The translations under genes and the position numbers were made by a program. From NCBI GenBank assembly GCA_947247005.1, contig OX365955.1, forward strand, positions 8,938,001 to 9,002,000: a stretch of DNA of 64,000 nucleotides. Reading direction: 5' to 3'. Shown here one piece after another: positions 1 to 12,465 of the stretch. The first letter of the stretch is position 1. Every line of letters begins with the position of its first letter. Source of the stretch: Spisula solida (Eukaryota > Mollusca > Bivalvia > Venerida > Mactridae). The notes below the pieces were generated by a model. That model was not told the origin of the DNA and ran no database searches. It worked only from the letters and a program-made list of their open reading frames with translations.

Positions 1-599
1 TTAATATCAGTCAAGAAATACAACAAATCAGAGCAGTTCAAGTTGTTGGGAATTTTCTTATCACCCCGTTACATTTAGAATTTGCCGCAGAATTTGCCGC
101 AGTCTTTTTGTAGTTAGGCCAAAACTAGTTGAGGTTGTGCTTCTGACAACATGTTAAAAAGAATAGGATAGGTAGGTAGGAAAACAATCTTTTTTAATCT
201 TCATTTTATTGATTTATGTACCGAAAATTAACGACCCGCGGTGATTTTCAACAAAATGTAAGGATATAGGGAGGTAGGGTGACTAGAACCATCACATTAT
301 TTTGTTTTGGTATTATCTATGTACATAGATATTGGTGGGATAAGGATAGGTGTATTATTACTGATCTGAATATCTGTATGTAATCTCTATGATAATCACA
401 ATCCAGTTATCTTACTCAGTTAGGAAACATGATTTCATGACACAGATAAACTCATTTTCCCTAAACACCATAAAATGGCTTATCAGCAATTTGATTTCTA
501 TGGTGCATATAACGATGTGTTGATAAAAATGTGTTAAAATAATGTTAATAAAATGATCGGTCGTGTTTAATAAACCGTGACTTATTTATGCAACGACCC
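1..599. other. No gene recognised
   Basis: AT-rich sequence with stops in all frames. I see no gene, RNA or clear repeat structure here beyond a short AGGTAGGT-type run near position 170. Confidence 0.5.
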
Positions 600-1740
600 G
601 CCTTGATAGCCTAGTGGAAGAACGTCCGTTTTGACATACCAAAGTCGTTTTAATGGTACTGGTACTCGATCAAAGCACTGAGAGTATTGGTGGGAGGTGA
701 TCTGGTTGCCGCTATTAAAGCTCAAATCGACTTCACACGTATTATGTTCGTTTTCTTACTGCCAGTCTTGTCAAATGTCAAAATATGCCTATGTGACTAT
801 ACAGGCATGTGACTTATCTAGATAATCCAAAATGGGACATATTATTTGGCATACATGTATCCGATGCGTATATCAAAAGTGATACTAAAATAACTATAAG
901 CGCCTATTTACCAGATTCTACAGGACGCTTGTAACCCATGACCACACATCAGGATCCCGATAAAGCGATGCAAGTCTAGAGAACGCTAATATAAATCTTG
1001 GTCAGTGCCACACTATATGATTATGTAGCAGTACTTGCAGATGATAATATCATTCTATCATAAAAGCTAAATTGATCACGTGACAACTTGGTCTCGGGAG
1101 AAGTAATTGTTATTAACTGTAATTTTATCAAAAGAAATTAATCAGTGTAAAACTGTAAATTACGTCATGTTAAAATTAACACATTGTTTTTTTTTATGAA
1201 TTTTAGTGTCTTCAAGGAGGTAGTTCATTTAATAAGTAAATAATATTACGAGGGTTGTCCCAGTAAATCGTGTACTTTGCTTATAATTTTCTTATGTGGC
1301 GTCACACGATCATGATGTTTTGTAGATACCTTTATATATTCAATCTTTATAGGAATAATGCGTGAAAAGTATACGGATATGTACGTAATGCGTCAATCAG
1401 TGATTGACCAACCCCATGTATGCACACGCGTAACATGTAACCCTTCGCTTCGTGTAGAACAGTTAATTCTAAAATGTCCTAAAATAGCTACATCCGGGAC
1501 AATCGAAAAACCTCCGATAGATGTCGTGAACAATTGCGCATTGAACCGTGCATTTTGTTAAACGAAACAAGTGCGACATAGCTCCACCGGAGTGATTATC
1601 TGTAAAAAATATCCATTTAACAATAAGTTGACAATGCTAAAATGCGAATATATAACTCATTGTTTTGTCTAAAGGCGTTAAATCGATAATAAGAAATAGG
1701 CAATTCTACCTTTGAGAGGCAACACCTCCCAAAAAGTAGC
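600..1740 (+). repeat. Dispersed repeat family P, copy 1
   Basis: Positions 664-1060 match 13007-13390 in the same orientation over several hundred bases. Shared blocks include AAAGCACTGAGAGTA, TTCGTTTTCTTACTGCC, AATGCGTATATCAAAAGTG and CAGATTCTACAG. A second shared block lies at about 1670-1735 (AAGAAATRGGCAAT, GAGAGGC, CCTCCCAAA), matching about 13695-13760. The start at about 606-640 contains TAGCCTAGTGG, which resembles a Pol III A box, followed by CTCGATCAAAG, so a tRNA-derived head is possible. The copies are clearly diverged. A Pol III retroposon or an unclassified interspersed repeat fits; I cannot decide between them. Confidence 0.65.
1246..1345 (+). repeat. Possible mariner-type terminal fragment inside repeat P
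   Basis: The sequence ACGAGGGTTGTCCCAG at about 1248 resembles the terminal repeats of mariner/Tc1-like elements that begin GAGGGTTG. The stretch is absent from the second copy of repeat P at 13 kb, which agrees with a later insertion. No matching inverted end or transposase was found, so this is weak. Confidence 0.25.
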
Positions 1741-1780
1741 TCCTTTGCAGATAGTTTCAGGTAATTTCTTATTCCCCCAA

Positions 1781-2017
1781 TGTCAGGATATTGTGAGTGA
1801 GTAGTCTGCACTGCTGGTCCCCCACTGTCAGGATATTGTGAGTGAGTAGTCTGCACTGCTGGTCCCCACGGTGTCAGGATATTGTGAGTGAGTAGTCTGC
1901 ACTGCTGGTCCCCCACTGTCAGGATATTGTGAGTGAGTAGTCTGCACTGCTGGTCCCCTAATGTCAGGATATTGTGAGTGAGTAGTCTGCACTGCTGGGC
2001 CCCCCGGTGTCAGGATA
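1781..2017. repeat. 45-46 bp minisatellite, about 5 copies
   Basis: TGTCAGGATATTGTGAGTG recurs at 1781, 1826, 1872, 1917, 1962 and, partially, 2008, giving a period of 45-46 bases. The units end in CTGCTGGTCCCCC variants. Because 45 is a multiple of three, the minus strand reads as a 15-residue peptide repeat; this is a by-product of the period and not evidence of a gene. Confidence 0.95.
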
Positions 2018-3355
2018 ATTTTAAGAAGAGCAGCTTGTTGTGAGTGAACTGTATGCCCTACTGTGGAGATACGGACTAACGATTAACCCGATTAGAGGCT
2101 TGACATAAACCACACGCCGCGGAAACAGATGCATTACAGTTTACACGATGCAGGCTTTGAACCCCGTGTCTGAGTTGTATCAATGATGTAATTATTAAGA
2201 ATGGTATTTTCCAAACTGACTTATTATAAACTATATTTTCAACACCTCGCTTTTTCCTTTATTTTTTATGACTTTCTCATACTTAGTATTCCCCTACTGG
2301 CTTTCAAACCAGATGGTACTATAGGTTTGCCTTCCGTCCGTCAGCATGGGATTTTACATGTATAAGTAGTCTAAAGGAATAGAAGTCACGAGCCAAAATT
2401 GTAAAATCATAAGTTTCCGCGAAAAAGTTCGCGAATTTAAACATTGGCAATCATCAAATTTTCAAAACTGAGAAATTGTTTTTTACTGCCGAACGTGAAT
2501 GAACGGAAGCTTTTCGATTTCAAGAATACAGCGAAATGTAATCGCTCGCGAAAATACCTGATTTATAGTTCGTATATCAGGTTGATATTGAAGCCTGTTG
2601 GCTTATTGATGATACATCATTCTAGCATTCTTCCACATAGCAGAATACAAGAACTTGTACTTAGATAATGATTAAATATAACGGTTGTTCTATGATATTA
2701 ATTAGTTTAATTTCCCTGGAACAAATAGTTTCTTGAAAAAAACATAGTTATAGCAAAATAAGAGTCTGATGTTATGCAATTATTGTTTTCTCCTTGAAGC
2801 GCCGTTTTATTACTCGCTATAAGTGCCTCGGTTTTAGGTATTACTACAGAAGAATGCCACACGAAGTTTACATAATCCAGCAATCATATAAAGTGTTATG
2901 CAATGGAATAAAATCCAACGCCTTTACTAAAAGACCTTACTATCACAATTTCTCAATGATGATTCCGGTGGTAAAATAAAAAGAAGAAAACGCCATTTTT
3001 GTTGATTGACATTTGGAACGATTCCAGTGATTCGATCGTTTGATTCTGTTCTGATATGGACTGTTCATGTGTTAGTGAGCTTCGATCCAGCTTGATACAT
3101 AATGATTCTCCAGGTCCTGATCTCCAGAAGCGTCTCAGTTTGAGAAACATCTTATCTCAAATAGTGTTGTGTGTCTTTGAGTTGATTTCCATGGGAGGCT
3201 TGACTACAAATTGGTAGCACAAAACAGATACACTATTTTGAGTTTAAAACAGTAAAATTTCAAGATCTTAAACAACAGATTTGTCTCAAACACAGGTTCT
3301 GATTTGAGCACAATCTAAAGTTAAAAAGAGATTTCTACCTGAGATGCTTCGCCAG
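2018..3355. other. No gene recognised
   Basis: Unique-looking AT-rich DNA. Around 2410-2560 there are several TTCGCGAA/CGCGAAAA motifs, like those seen near 33.1, 37.4, 42.6 and 54.7 kb, which may be an old interspersed element. Open frames are short and without family resemblance. Confidence 0.4.
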
Positions 3356-3359
3356 TCTG

Positions 3360-3390
3360 AATAATAATAATACTAATAATAAAAACTTTA
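3360..3390. repeat. AAT-type microsatellite
   Basis: A run of ATAATAATAATACTAATAAT units. Confidence 0.8.
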
Positions 3391-3879
3391 TTTCTATTGG
3401 GAACATACGTGACATAATTGTAAATCTGTCGTAAGGCCCTAAACAGTAAAACATTGAAACAACAGAAACATGGCATCAATAAAACCAATGACTAAGTATA
3501 TAACACGATAGTATGTTTTTAGTCGGAAAGTATAAAGTTTTGCATCCAAAATGGAAGGTGTCTTACGATTTATTGTAGCAAATGTTTTATAGCAATAATA
3601 CGATAGCGTTATGTTATCGAAGATCGTATCAATTATATCATACAAGTCACGTGACTTACATCTACATGTGTTTTTAAAACAACAAAGGGTTGTTTGTATA
3701 AATATAATCTAAAATACCGATGTAGAAAATACAAGTGCCAGAGTCTGTTTCTTGTCTGATAAGCGTTTGGCTTGCGTACATGTACTACTTTTTTAAACAT
3801 TCCAAATATCATAGTTACACTCAATCACTGCGTTCCCTCCGCGTTTTGATTCCCACCACGATACGCGGTTTTATGCTTT

Positions 3880-4170
3880 GCTCTTGTCGGTCAGTCTGTA
3901 TCTCGGACTATCTGTGTGTGTTTGTATGTCGGTCGGAAGACCATACCGTACGTTTCCGTTTAATAACTCAAGACCGCTTGACCATAGGATCCTCAACATT
4001 GCATGGAGGTTGGTCATCAACATTAGAAGACCCCTATTGATGTTTAGGTTAGAAGGCCGTGGTGAACTTTAACATGAATAACCAAATGGTTTCCGATCAA
4101 TAACTCAATAACTTCAAACTTTACCATAAAAATGACCCTATTGATTTTGAGGCCAGTAGGTTCGCAAAGA
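3880..4170 (+). repeat. Interspersed repeat with two related units
   Basis: Two imperfect units follow one another. Each has the order GTTTCCG(T/A)T(T/C)AATAACTCAA, a block near CTTGACCATA/CTTTACCATA, then CCCCTATTGAT or CCCTATTGATTTTGAGG. The period is about 140 bases. The open frames across it are short and I treat them as repeat sequence, not genes. Confidence 0.5.
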
Positions 4171-4970
4171 CCTCGTACAAACATCTCTAGTTATATACAT
4201 TGTACTTTGTTTAAGTCCCACTAGTCAACAGAATTCAAGTCATATGGAGACTACATATTGCACATTATCCTGACGCCATACATTACCCATGTATGCTGAG
4301 CGTCAAGCAAGGGAGATATATCAGAACCATTTTAACTATTTTGGTTTGTCGAGACTAGATACATCTCGCACTAGAAGCGGGCGCTCTACCTCTAGGCTTT
4401 TGAGGCGGATCAAGTATTACCAAGTGTCATCATTGCTTTTAAGATTTGAGCAGTAACTGTTATACAAGTATACACGAAATGTTTTATGTACAAACATCAA
4501 GAAATATACTATCTATTGAGAAATACGAATGGAACATTTTGTTGGCACAGATCTAACATCTGATAGCATCAACTGTGACATGATACGTATTATATTATAC
4601 CATAAACTTCAAGATAATATTTTTATTACACGTTCACGTGTATTTTTTCTAATCAAAGAACAGTAAGTTCGCGCCAAGTTAAGACCTAGCCAAAAACTGT
4701 TAACCGTCCGCGTGCGCCTAGGTTTAGAGCTTCGTGAACCAACAAAAAAAGTTTGTCCGTCTGTAAATTCGGACCATGAAGTGCACTGTGGTCTAGTGTT
4801 GACGCCTGGTATTGGATTTTACACTGTAACACGATTTACGTAACTATAATTATCATAGAGACGATGGTACTTATAAAGCAATTCGCATAACAGAATACAA
4901 ATCAGTTCGAAAAGATATAAAAACACGCTTCTGGAAAAGAATAATTATGCTGATGGACAAGAATCATGGT

Positions 4971-5106
4971 AGGTCCACAGGTAACTGCATCATTGTTTAA
5001 AAGTAAAAAAGAAAATATGTTTCTGTAAAAATTATTATATTCTTAATTATGAATAGATTCTATATATTTTTTCAATCTTAATTATTGATTCAGTTACCTG
5101 TGGGTA
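4971..5106. repeat. Short inverted-repeat element
   Basis: CCACAGGTAACTG at about 4976 is matched by CAGTTACCTGTGG at about 5091, enclosing about 100 bases of A/T-rich sequence. The size and form fit a small non-autonomous inverted-repeat element, but the arms are short. Confidence 0.45.
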
Positions 5107-5814
5107 GGTTAAAATCAAAATTAAACATCTAACGACGGAATAAAATGGAATGGCCTTAACACAGCAGTTCCGGGTAGTGGTTTACGATATCAGTGCGGTA
5201 TAGTAATAAATCACTGGCACGGACTGGTTACCAGGTTTGACACTTTAATAGTAAGCCTACGGTGAAAAGATACGGGGTATGGGACTACGGTTACAGACTG
5301 CTGCCGATTTTATCATTTCGAACTTTAACCTGATATTAAACTCGGCATATCACGTGTCCTTCCATCCCCATCTATCCATTCACTCGCCCATGAGAAAGCA
5401 TGATAAAGTAAAATGCAAAGAGTACCACTTTAAGTCTACTTCAGACGCTTTAAACCCTTTACGTGCATCTGGCTGTACTTTTTCCCTAACCCCTTCCCCG
5501 ATCATTGAGACGCAAGCCGGTTGTTGCACTATAATTATAAGTAGTATCTAGTTAATTCGGTAATAGCGAACTCTAGGGATCTGGACTATTTAGTTCCTTG
5601 TATGCATCATTCGCTCTATTGATATAACGAGTTTCGCATGCTCGCCACAGAAATAGGACTATTTGAGAAGTCGGTAGGTGACTCAACCTGATTTCACTTT
5701 AGGCAGAATTTCGCACTATCAGGGTTCGTTATAATGGGTTTAATGTGTAGGCAACGCACATTTTTACACATAAATACAGGTGCATATCAACAAAGATTCC
5801 GAGTATTCTTTGAT

Positions 5815-5900
5815 ATAAAATATCAACCTTGATAGGTTAGCGGTAGTACCTTCGAGTGGGAGAGGTCTAGGATTCGATTAAAGGCCCCAACATACTTAGT
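5815..5900 (+). repeat. tRNA-like SINE head (possible)
   Basis: ATAGGTTAGCGGTAGTACC resembles an internal Pol III A box. GGATTCGATTAA, about 30 bases later, resembles a B box. No full cloverleaf can be folded, so this is a retroposon head or a decayed tRNA rather than a tRNA gene. Confidence 0.4.
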
Positions 5901-6156
5901 ACCAATATTAACATGGTACGGGTATATCTCGCTCGCTTGATGACCAGCATAGTTAGTCTGTTCAGTTAACTGCTGGTTCCCTCGGTAACAGGAAAACGTT
6001 ACCTAATTGGAAGTCTCCATGTGACGAAAATACGGTTGACCAGTGGGACATTAAATAAATATTCAAACAAATATATTAATAATAATCAACATTACTTGGG
6101 TATAGCTTATATTGGGATTGGTTTAAAATGTACTCAGTTTCTCTCCTAATCTCTCT

Positions 6157-6180
6157 CTCTCTATATATAATTATATTGTA
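6157..6180. repeat. CT/AT microsatellite
   Basis: A run of CTCTCTCTCT followed by TATATATAATTATA. Confidence 0.8.
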
Positions 6181-6310
6181 GCCTACAAACGTCATCAAAT
6201 AATCTTAGATAATTATTTTTCTATTGGAGAGCACTGGACGTAATTAAGTTTAAAACATGATGTGTTATTAATCATAAGTGCATTCATTTAATTCCGGTGT
6301 AAGGCTTATA

Positions 6311-6658
6311 TACACAAAGAAATAAGTTAAGCACACCCCGGAAATTTAAAATTGGTTGTGATTGAAAGCACTGTCATGAGATGACGACTTAATTGAGCTA
6401 AGAAATAGTAATTTGATAAATAGCGATAGCTATTTAGTAATCATAAACCAGTAAAGGTATGAGTTTAGTTTACTTAACCTTAAATGACATTATGTAGCCA
6501 AATTTTTAATAACGTGTAACCGCAACGTGCCCGGATGATAGCTTCAACCCTTGTCCTCATACTACCAGTAAGGCGTCTAATGCGATTTTGAGATAAATTT
6601 TGCCATTCTTGGTGCAGAGCTTGTTTTTCGGGGTGTGCTTAACTTATTTCTTTGTGTA
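6311..6658. mobile_element. TA-flanked inverted-repeat element (Tc1/mariner-like MITE candidate)
   Basis: The arms at 6309-6340 and 6629-6660 are perfect reverse complements over 32 bases, beginning TATACACAAAGAAATAAG. If the outer TA on each side is the duplicated target, the element is 348 bp. The interior has no transposase-like frame. The perfect arms suggest fairly recent activity or conversion. The superfamily is inferred only from the TA flanks and the size. Confidence 0.65.
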
Positions 6659-7473
6659 TATTGTAACTACATGTAGAATAGTAACTAGGATTTACGATCC
6701 CCACCTTATGAAATCGATTGAAGAATTTCTTAAAGGGAATCAATTTGATACTTCAATAGTTAACAATGTGCGTCTTGATTTGGCCAGACAGTTCTGAGAG
6801 CTGTATCCGCAGTGAATTGAAGTAGGCGACGATCCGATGTATCTTACACTGCAATGCTGTAATACACAAACAATTCGAAGCCATACTGAAACGGCGGCCT
6901 CGCCTAGGCACCCACACAGGAGTCAGACACAAAACATACCACTCATGTGATGAATATTACTATCACACACTACAGCATAATCTAGTCAAAATGATTTTCT
7001 AGTCCCATCTTATTATATTCGTGATCTATCTTTTGAACGCAAGTTCGAATAAATGTTAATTTATGATTTGTCATTATCTATCATTATGTTTACCGTTACA
7101 TGTCAGTTCTCTCTTTTTTATTTGTGTTTTCCAATAACAAATCAAGCCTTTGTTATGATACTCCTTATTTCATACACTTGTGTATATATTTAAATGTGAT
7201 TGTATGCCAGAAATGGAAAATAAAAGTATCCACAAAATGGATATTTCAAGTACGCCGCAATTAATGACACACGCCATGGCTTCTTAATTTCTTTGCATAT
7301 TGCCATGAAGGCAAAGCTGCTTAATAACTCCACCGACCATTAGCATATCATACAAACTGCGCTAAATTTATGAGTGAACAGTTTGTAATGTAATAAATCG
7401 CTTTAGGCTAACTAATCAGTAATCGTGCCTCAGTTTTCAAGGGAATGTGACGGCATACAACCTTGCAAAAAGA

Positions 7474-7690
7474 AGGATTACAGAGTTCCACTGCCCCTCA
7501 ACTAAGATCCACTGCCCTCAACTAAGATCCACTGCCCCTCAACTAAGATCCACTGCCCCTCAACTAAGATCAACTACCCCTCAACTAAGATCCACTACCT
7601 CTCAACTAAGACCAACAACCCCTAAACTAAGATCCACTACCCCTCAACTAAGATCCACTGCCCCTCAACTAACATACACTACCCTCAACT
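7474..7690. repeat. 20-21 bp minisatellite, about 10-11 copies
   Basis: The unit CTCAACTAAGATCCACTGCC is repeated head to tail with small changes (CTACC, GACCAAC). An open frame spans the array only because the period is close to a multiple of three, so I do not call a gene. Confidence 0.95.
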
Positions 7691-7749
7691 ACTCTACCTG
7701 CTCGGATTTGGTTTATAGAGCCAAAACCAACAGTGGAACATGTTAAAAC

Positions 7750-8160
7750 ATTATCTATATAGACAGTGAAATATTATCTAGGCATTAGACCAGATTAGCA
7801 ATGATATAAAAACTTCGGAAATTGTATCTAATAATAACGACACGCGAATCATTAATGTCAAATAACATTTTCTGGGGAACTTTTTTCACGTATAAGGCTT
7901 TAATAAATGCCTATGACATTTGAAAAAAGCTAATTATATACAAAATCTGAATGGTACCTTATATGGAATAATTGGCAAAAACGAGTTCAATTATTTATAC
8001 CGTCGGGATGACATTTATGCATATTCTAATAGTATATTTGTATCAGTCAACAAAATGGAGATAAGTATTTCTATGTCACGGGTCATATTAATTTGTGGAT
8101 GCCACACATTTTTGTAAGATTCATGAATTGCGTTATTTTGAAATGCAACAAAGATGCATA
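7750..8160. other. No gene recognised
   Basis: AT-rich spacer between a minisatellite and an inverted-repeat element. Nothing else is visible. Confidence 0.4.
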
Positions 8161-8164
8161 ATTA

Positions 8165-8429
8165 TGGAGCCGTATAACTGCCCCCACATAAATATTAATT
8201 TTCATGAAATATTTCGTGAAACTTTTTTATGAAACCAACTAACTTTTCACGAAAGTGTATTATTTTTCATCTTAATGTGGTGTCAGTCCAGAGCACTAAC
8301 AAGCAGAAATTCGTGTTAAGTTAATGTACCTGTCTTCATGATATATATATTTTTTCATGAAATATCCCATAATTTTTACGAAATTTTCATGAAATCTTGA
8401 AGTTAAGTGGTGGCAGTTATATGGCTCCA
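8165..8429. mobile_element. TA-flanked MITE, 265 bp
   Basis: The left end TGGAGCCGTATAACTGCC is matched by the reverse complement of the right end GGCAGTTATATGGCTCCA. TA precedes the left end (8163-8164) and follows the right end (8430-8431), as expected for Tc1/mariner-type insertion. The interior is AT-rich, contains many TTTCATGAAA motifs and has no coding potential. Confidence 0.8.
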
Positions 8430-8778
8430 TACATAATGGATTTTCACCGCCTGTGTCTTCTATTACGTGTCTTGTTTCTGGTTCAGACTAAGTTTTAACA
8501 CCTACAAGTGTGTGCTACATTAAAACCCTGCGATTGGGACATTATGTTAACACAAGCAAGAGTGCCAACACCATATTATACATATAACATTATAATATAT
8601 TTGTCTACGTTATAAACCGTATTTGGCGCACTGGCACTTTCAACTTAAGGCTGGCCCGGGAAGACATTAATATTACGATACAGAACTTTTAAGCGTCCAC
8701 AGTCCACTACAACAAGCCAGCATGATGCAAAGATATCGGCTCTATCCTCTTTCCTCAGCGTTTCCTCTATTACTAAAT

Positions 8779-9010
8779 TGTCCGAATGGCGTTACCTAAA
8801 TATTGCTAACTTCGGCAACATTCGACGAACATGACACTATATTTGTGCGTCATCGGTATAATTCGTAGTTCAAATAAGAAGATGTTTGGTCAGCGAATCG
8901 TATAATAAAATGTCCGAATACCGTTCCGGAAAATTCAGCGTTTCGACAAATTTCGGCGAACATAACTTACTAGACTCGTGCGTCATCGGTATTATCCGAC
9001 GTTAAACATA
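8779..9010 (+). repeat. Pair of diverged direct repeats, period about 133 bp
   Basis: TCCGAATGGCGTTACC (about 8780) and TCCGAATACCGTTCC (about 8913) each start a block that continues through GACGAACAT/GGCGAACAT and then TCGTGCGTCATCGGTAT or its TTTGTGCGTCATCGGTAT variant. The two units are clearly related; their function is unknown. Confidence 0.6.
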
Positions 9011-9303
9011 TGTTTGATCTACATTGGTAACAGATGAATGAACTACTCTGTATATGTATGTACAAAGTTCCTAATCTTGTCAGAGTTAAGTAAACATGGT
9101 TACATAGTAATCTTTTATCTTCACACGTCTGTCAGCGTTCCTGTCCAGGTGTGAATACGATTAACGTTATGGTCGGATTCAGTGGTGTGTTTTAACTCAG
9201 TAGCCTGAACATCCAACCATTCGTGCAGGATAGGATAACCACAGGAACTAGCATAATTAAACAGAAGAATTATATAAAAACATATATTTAATACAGGCTC
9301 TTA

Positions 9304-9689
9304 CGGTGGCATAGAGGGGACACAAGCATATTTTATTTATCACGTGCGCACATGTTAGCTATCACGTGCGCATATGTTAGTAATACGTGCGCACGTAATA
9401 GCTATCACGTGTGCACGTGCTAGCTATTACGTGCGCATGTGTTAGTTATTACTTGCGCACGAGTTGATCAGTCATTGGTCAATTATCACGTAAGCACGCG
9501 ATAGCTATTACGTGCGCACGTGATAGCTATCGCGTGTGCACGTATTACTATCACGGGCGCACGTGGTAGCTATCGTGTGTGCACATAATACTAACACGTG
9601 CGCACGTAATAGCTACCACGTGTGCACGTGATGCTAACACATGCGTACGTGATAAATAAAATAATTCTTGTGTCCCCTCTATGCCACCG
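9304..9689. mobile_element. TA-flanked foldback element with internal CACGTG array
   Basis: Terminal inverted repeats of about 40 bases begin CGGTGGCATAGAGGGGACAC at the left and end with its reverse complement at the right; TA flanks both ends (9302-9303 and 9690-9691). Between them lies a tandem array with a period of about 22-24 bases, unit type TAGCTATCACGTGCGCACG. The unit is itself nearly palindromic. I count about nine exact CACGTG hexamers. CACGTG is the E-box core bound by bHLH-zip factors. The element has no coding frame. Confidence 0.85.
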
Positions 9690-9699
9690 TAGGCTCTAC

Positions 9700-10905
9700 T
9701 CTAGTGAATTATTTTTTTGCTTTTTTCAATTTGTTTTCCAATTATGCAAGTTTCTGTGGTATAACAAACAATCTAACGTTTCCAACGATTTTGCCTGTAC
9801 AGGTGCTAAGAACAAGCATAGCGTTGTATAACGTTCGATGTCCCACGGTTTTTCATTTTCCCGATTTCTTAAAAATATGCCAACATGTATTCGTTTAAGT
9901 TCCTTTCCACACCAATAAATACAAATTCCCACAACTACAATCTAGCCTAGGATTAGTTATTTTAGTTACGAACATTTCTGACGTATTGATCTCCATTGAT
10001 TAGCTCGAGACTAAAGACAATCCATATATCGCGATTGCTCCCCTTTACTTCAACTTGCAGTCCTATCCACTGTGTTAACGTCCCAAATACTTTACTGCTC
10101 ATAGACCATAGGCTTTCAGTAAAAATGTTCAAAACCCCCTTAGAGGGAGGCTTCACTTCTGTGGCCCATGGACTGTAATTACGTAATATACATGTAGATA
10201 GTGTGTTACTGATGAATTTATGCTAAGGCCCTCGCTTGCTTGCTTTGATTTCATAAATCACAGAAACACATACATGCAGAGGCGTAGCCAGCGATACGGA
10301 CGTACGCACGTGTGTAACATGACTTTGAAGAATAGAAATATCATTATGGTCAAAATTGCATTAATTAAAATCCTAAAATTTGATCATAAGGACCGAACCA
10401 TAGATTTGTTCTCAAGATTGGTTTAAGAAGGTGTCTTTGTGGTAGATAATGAGCGTGAAGCACGACGATAACAACCGTCAACTAACGACGTCATGATTTA
10501 TTCAATCACATTATACTCTGTGGTGTGCACGACACGAGTCGGACCGTGTCAATGCCGTCTTTATACACTACCAATTTTTGTACGACCAGGTTCGCGTCAG
10601 CACCGGTTTTTATCCTACCAATTTTATGGCTCCTTCGTATTAATTTCCTAGAACTGTATAAGCCTATACTATCAATGAACTGGTGTGGAAAATTGTGCTT
10701 CTAGATCGTCGATATCCCGGAGATAATGAAACAATTTATATAATCATGGGTAACACGGCGAAGAATTTATTTCTTGCTGCTAGTTTGCCGTAGTGCTACA
10801 TAATTTCAATGTTAAGATCAATAAGCCTGTTTTATTGTTTTTTTTATTGAGGTTCACACCGTTTTGAACCGATTTCCAATCAATTTCGACAGACGCTTGG
10901 CCTAT
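9700..10905. other. No gene recognised
   Basis: Several overlapping short frames on both strands at 9.6-10.4 kb show no domain resemblance, splice context or bias. I treat the region as intergenic. Confidence 0.4.
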
Positions 10906-10908
10906 ATA

Positions 10909-11126
10909 CTGTAAACTCATTATTTTTCGTGGAGGTAAATTTTCGTTGATTTCGAATTAAAACTTCATCACGAAATTTAATCCCCACGATTAATCGACCA
11001 TCGAAATAGCGGGAAACAAGAGATTCCTCTACAACCTTTTGCAATCCACAAAATAATTACACCACGAAATTATATTTTTCCAAAATTCACGAAATTTAAT
11101 ACCCATGGAAACAAGTGAGTTTGCAG
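10909..11126. mobile_element. TA-flanked MITE, about 218 bp
   Basis: The left end CTGTAAACTCA is matched by the right end TGAGTTTGCAG, with TA at 10907-10908 and 11127-11128. Inside, TTTTCGTG and CACGAAATTTAAT motifs occur in inverted arrangement, extending the imperfect arms to about 60 bases. It is non-coding. Confidence 0.75.
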
Positions 11127-11330
11127 TAACTAGTTTCTCTGGAATGACATACCACAACTCGCTTTTCCGCAATCAATTGACATCTAGTTAGAGGACATGC
11201 CTATTGCCAAAGTCACGAAAGAAACCTGTCCATTCTTGATATCAAACCGAGTTTGTTCGGTTGAGTCTTGAATTCATTCAACGATTAATGTATTTGTGTG
11301 CTAGTAAGATGTGTTTTGTGTTGTGTTCGA

Positions 11331-12465
11331 CCAACCATACCACAGTCAATGCATTAAGGTAGACATACCTCAGTCAATGCATTAAGGTTGACATACCGCA
11401 GTCAATGCATTAAGGTAGACATACCTCAGTCAATACATTAATGTAGACATACCTCAGTCAATGCATTAAGGTGGACATACCTCAGTCAATGCATTTACAT
11501 ACCACAGTCAATACATTAAGGTGGACATACCTCAGTCAATGCATTAAGATCGACATACCTCAGTCAATGCATTAAGGTGGACACACCTCAGTCAATGCAT
11601 TAAGGTGGACATACCTCAGTCAATGTATTAAGATCGACATACCTCAGTCAATGCATTAAGATCGACATACCTCAGTTAATGCATTAAGGTGGACATACCT
11701 CAGTCAATGCGTTAAGGTGGACACACCTTAGTCAATGCATTAAGGTGGACACACCTCAGTCAATGCATTAAGGTAGACATACCCCAGTCAATGTATTAAG
11801 ATCGACATACCTCAGTCAATGCATTAAGATCGACATACCGCAGTTAATGCATTAAGATCGACATACCTCAGTTAATGCATTAAGGTGGACATACCTCAGT
11901 CAATGTATTAAGGTGGACACACCTCAGTCAATGCATTAAGATCGACTTACCTCAGTTAATACATTAAGATCGACATACATCAGTCAATGCATTAAGATCG
12001 ACATACCTCAGTTAATGCATTAAGGTGGACATACCTCTGTCAATGCATTAAGATCGACATACCTCAGTCAATGCATTAATATGGACATACCTCAGTCAAT
12101 GCATTAAGGTGGGCATACCTAAGTCAATGCATTAAGGTGGACATACCTCAGTCAATGCATTAAGATCGACATACCGCAGTTAATGCATCAAGATCGACAT
12201 ACCTCAGTTAATGCATTAAGATAGACATACCGCAGTCAGTGCATTAAGATCAACATACCCCAGTCAACATACCACAGTCAATGCATTAAGATCGACATAC
12301 CTCAGTCAATGCATTAAGGTGGACATACCTCAGTCAATGCATTAAGGACATACCTCAGTCAATACATTAAGATCGACATTCCTCAGTCAATGCATAAAGA
12401 TCGAGATACCTCAGTCAATGCATAAAGATCGAGATACCTCAGTCAATGCATTAAGATAGACAAAT
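11331..12465. repeat. 28 bp minisatellite, about 40 copies
   Basis: The unit is close to ACATACCTCAGTCAATGCAT followed by TAAGGTGG or TAAGATCG. The array is continuous over about 1.1 kb and decays at the right end (12465-12610), where only CAGTCA and ATCGACA fragments remain. Two unit types, ending GGTGG and GATCG, are interspersed in runs. Some units are shortened, for example around 11500 and 12262, which marks slippage events. Confidence 0.97.

Noticed and set aside
1617..1916. Open frame with a 15-residue peptide repeat
   Set aside because: It is produced by a 45 bp minisatellite; stops follow outside the array and no gene context exists.
7447..7746. 99-codon frame rich in Pro/Thr/Leu
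   Set aside because: It lies almost wholly on a 20-21 bp minisatellite.
11331..12465. Regular 28 bp repeats resembling a CRISPR array
   Set aside because: The repeats are directly adjacent with no spacers, and the context is eukaryotic; it is a minisatellite.
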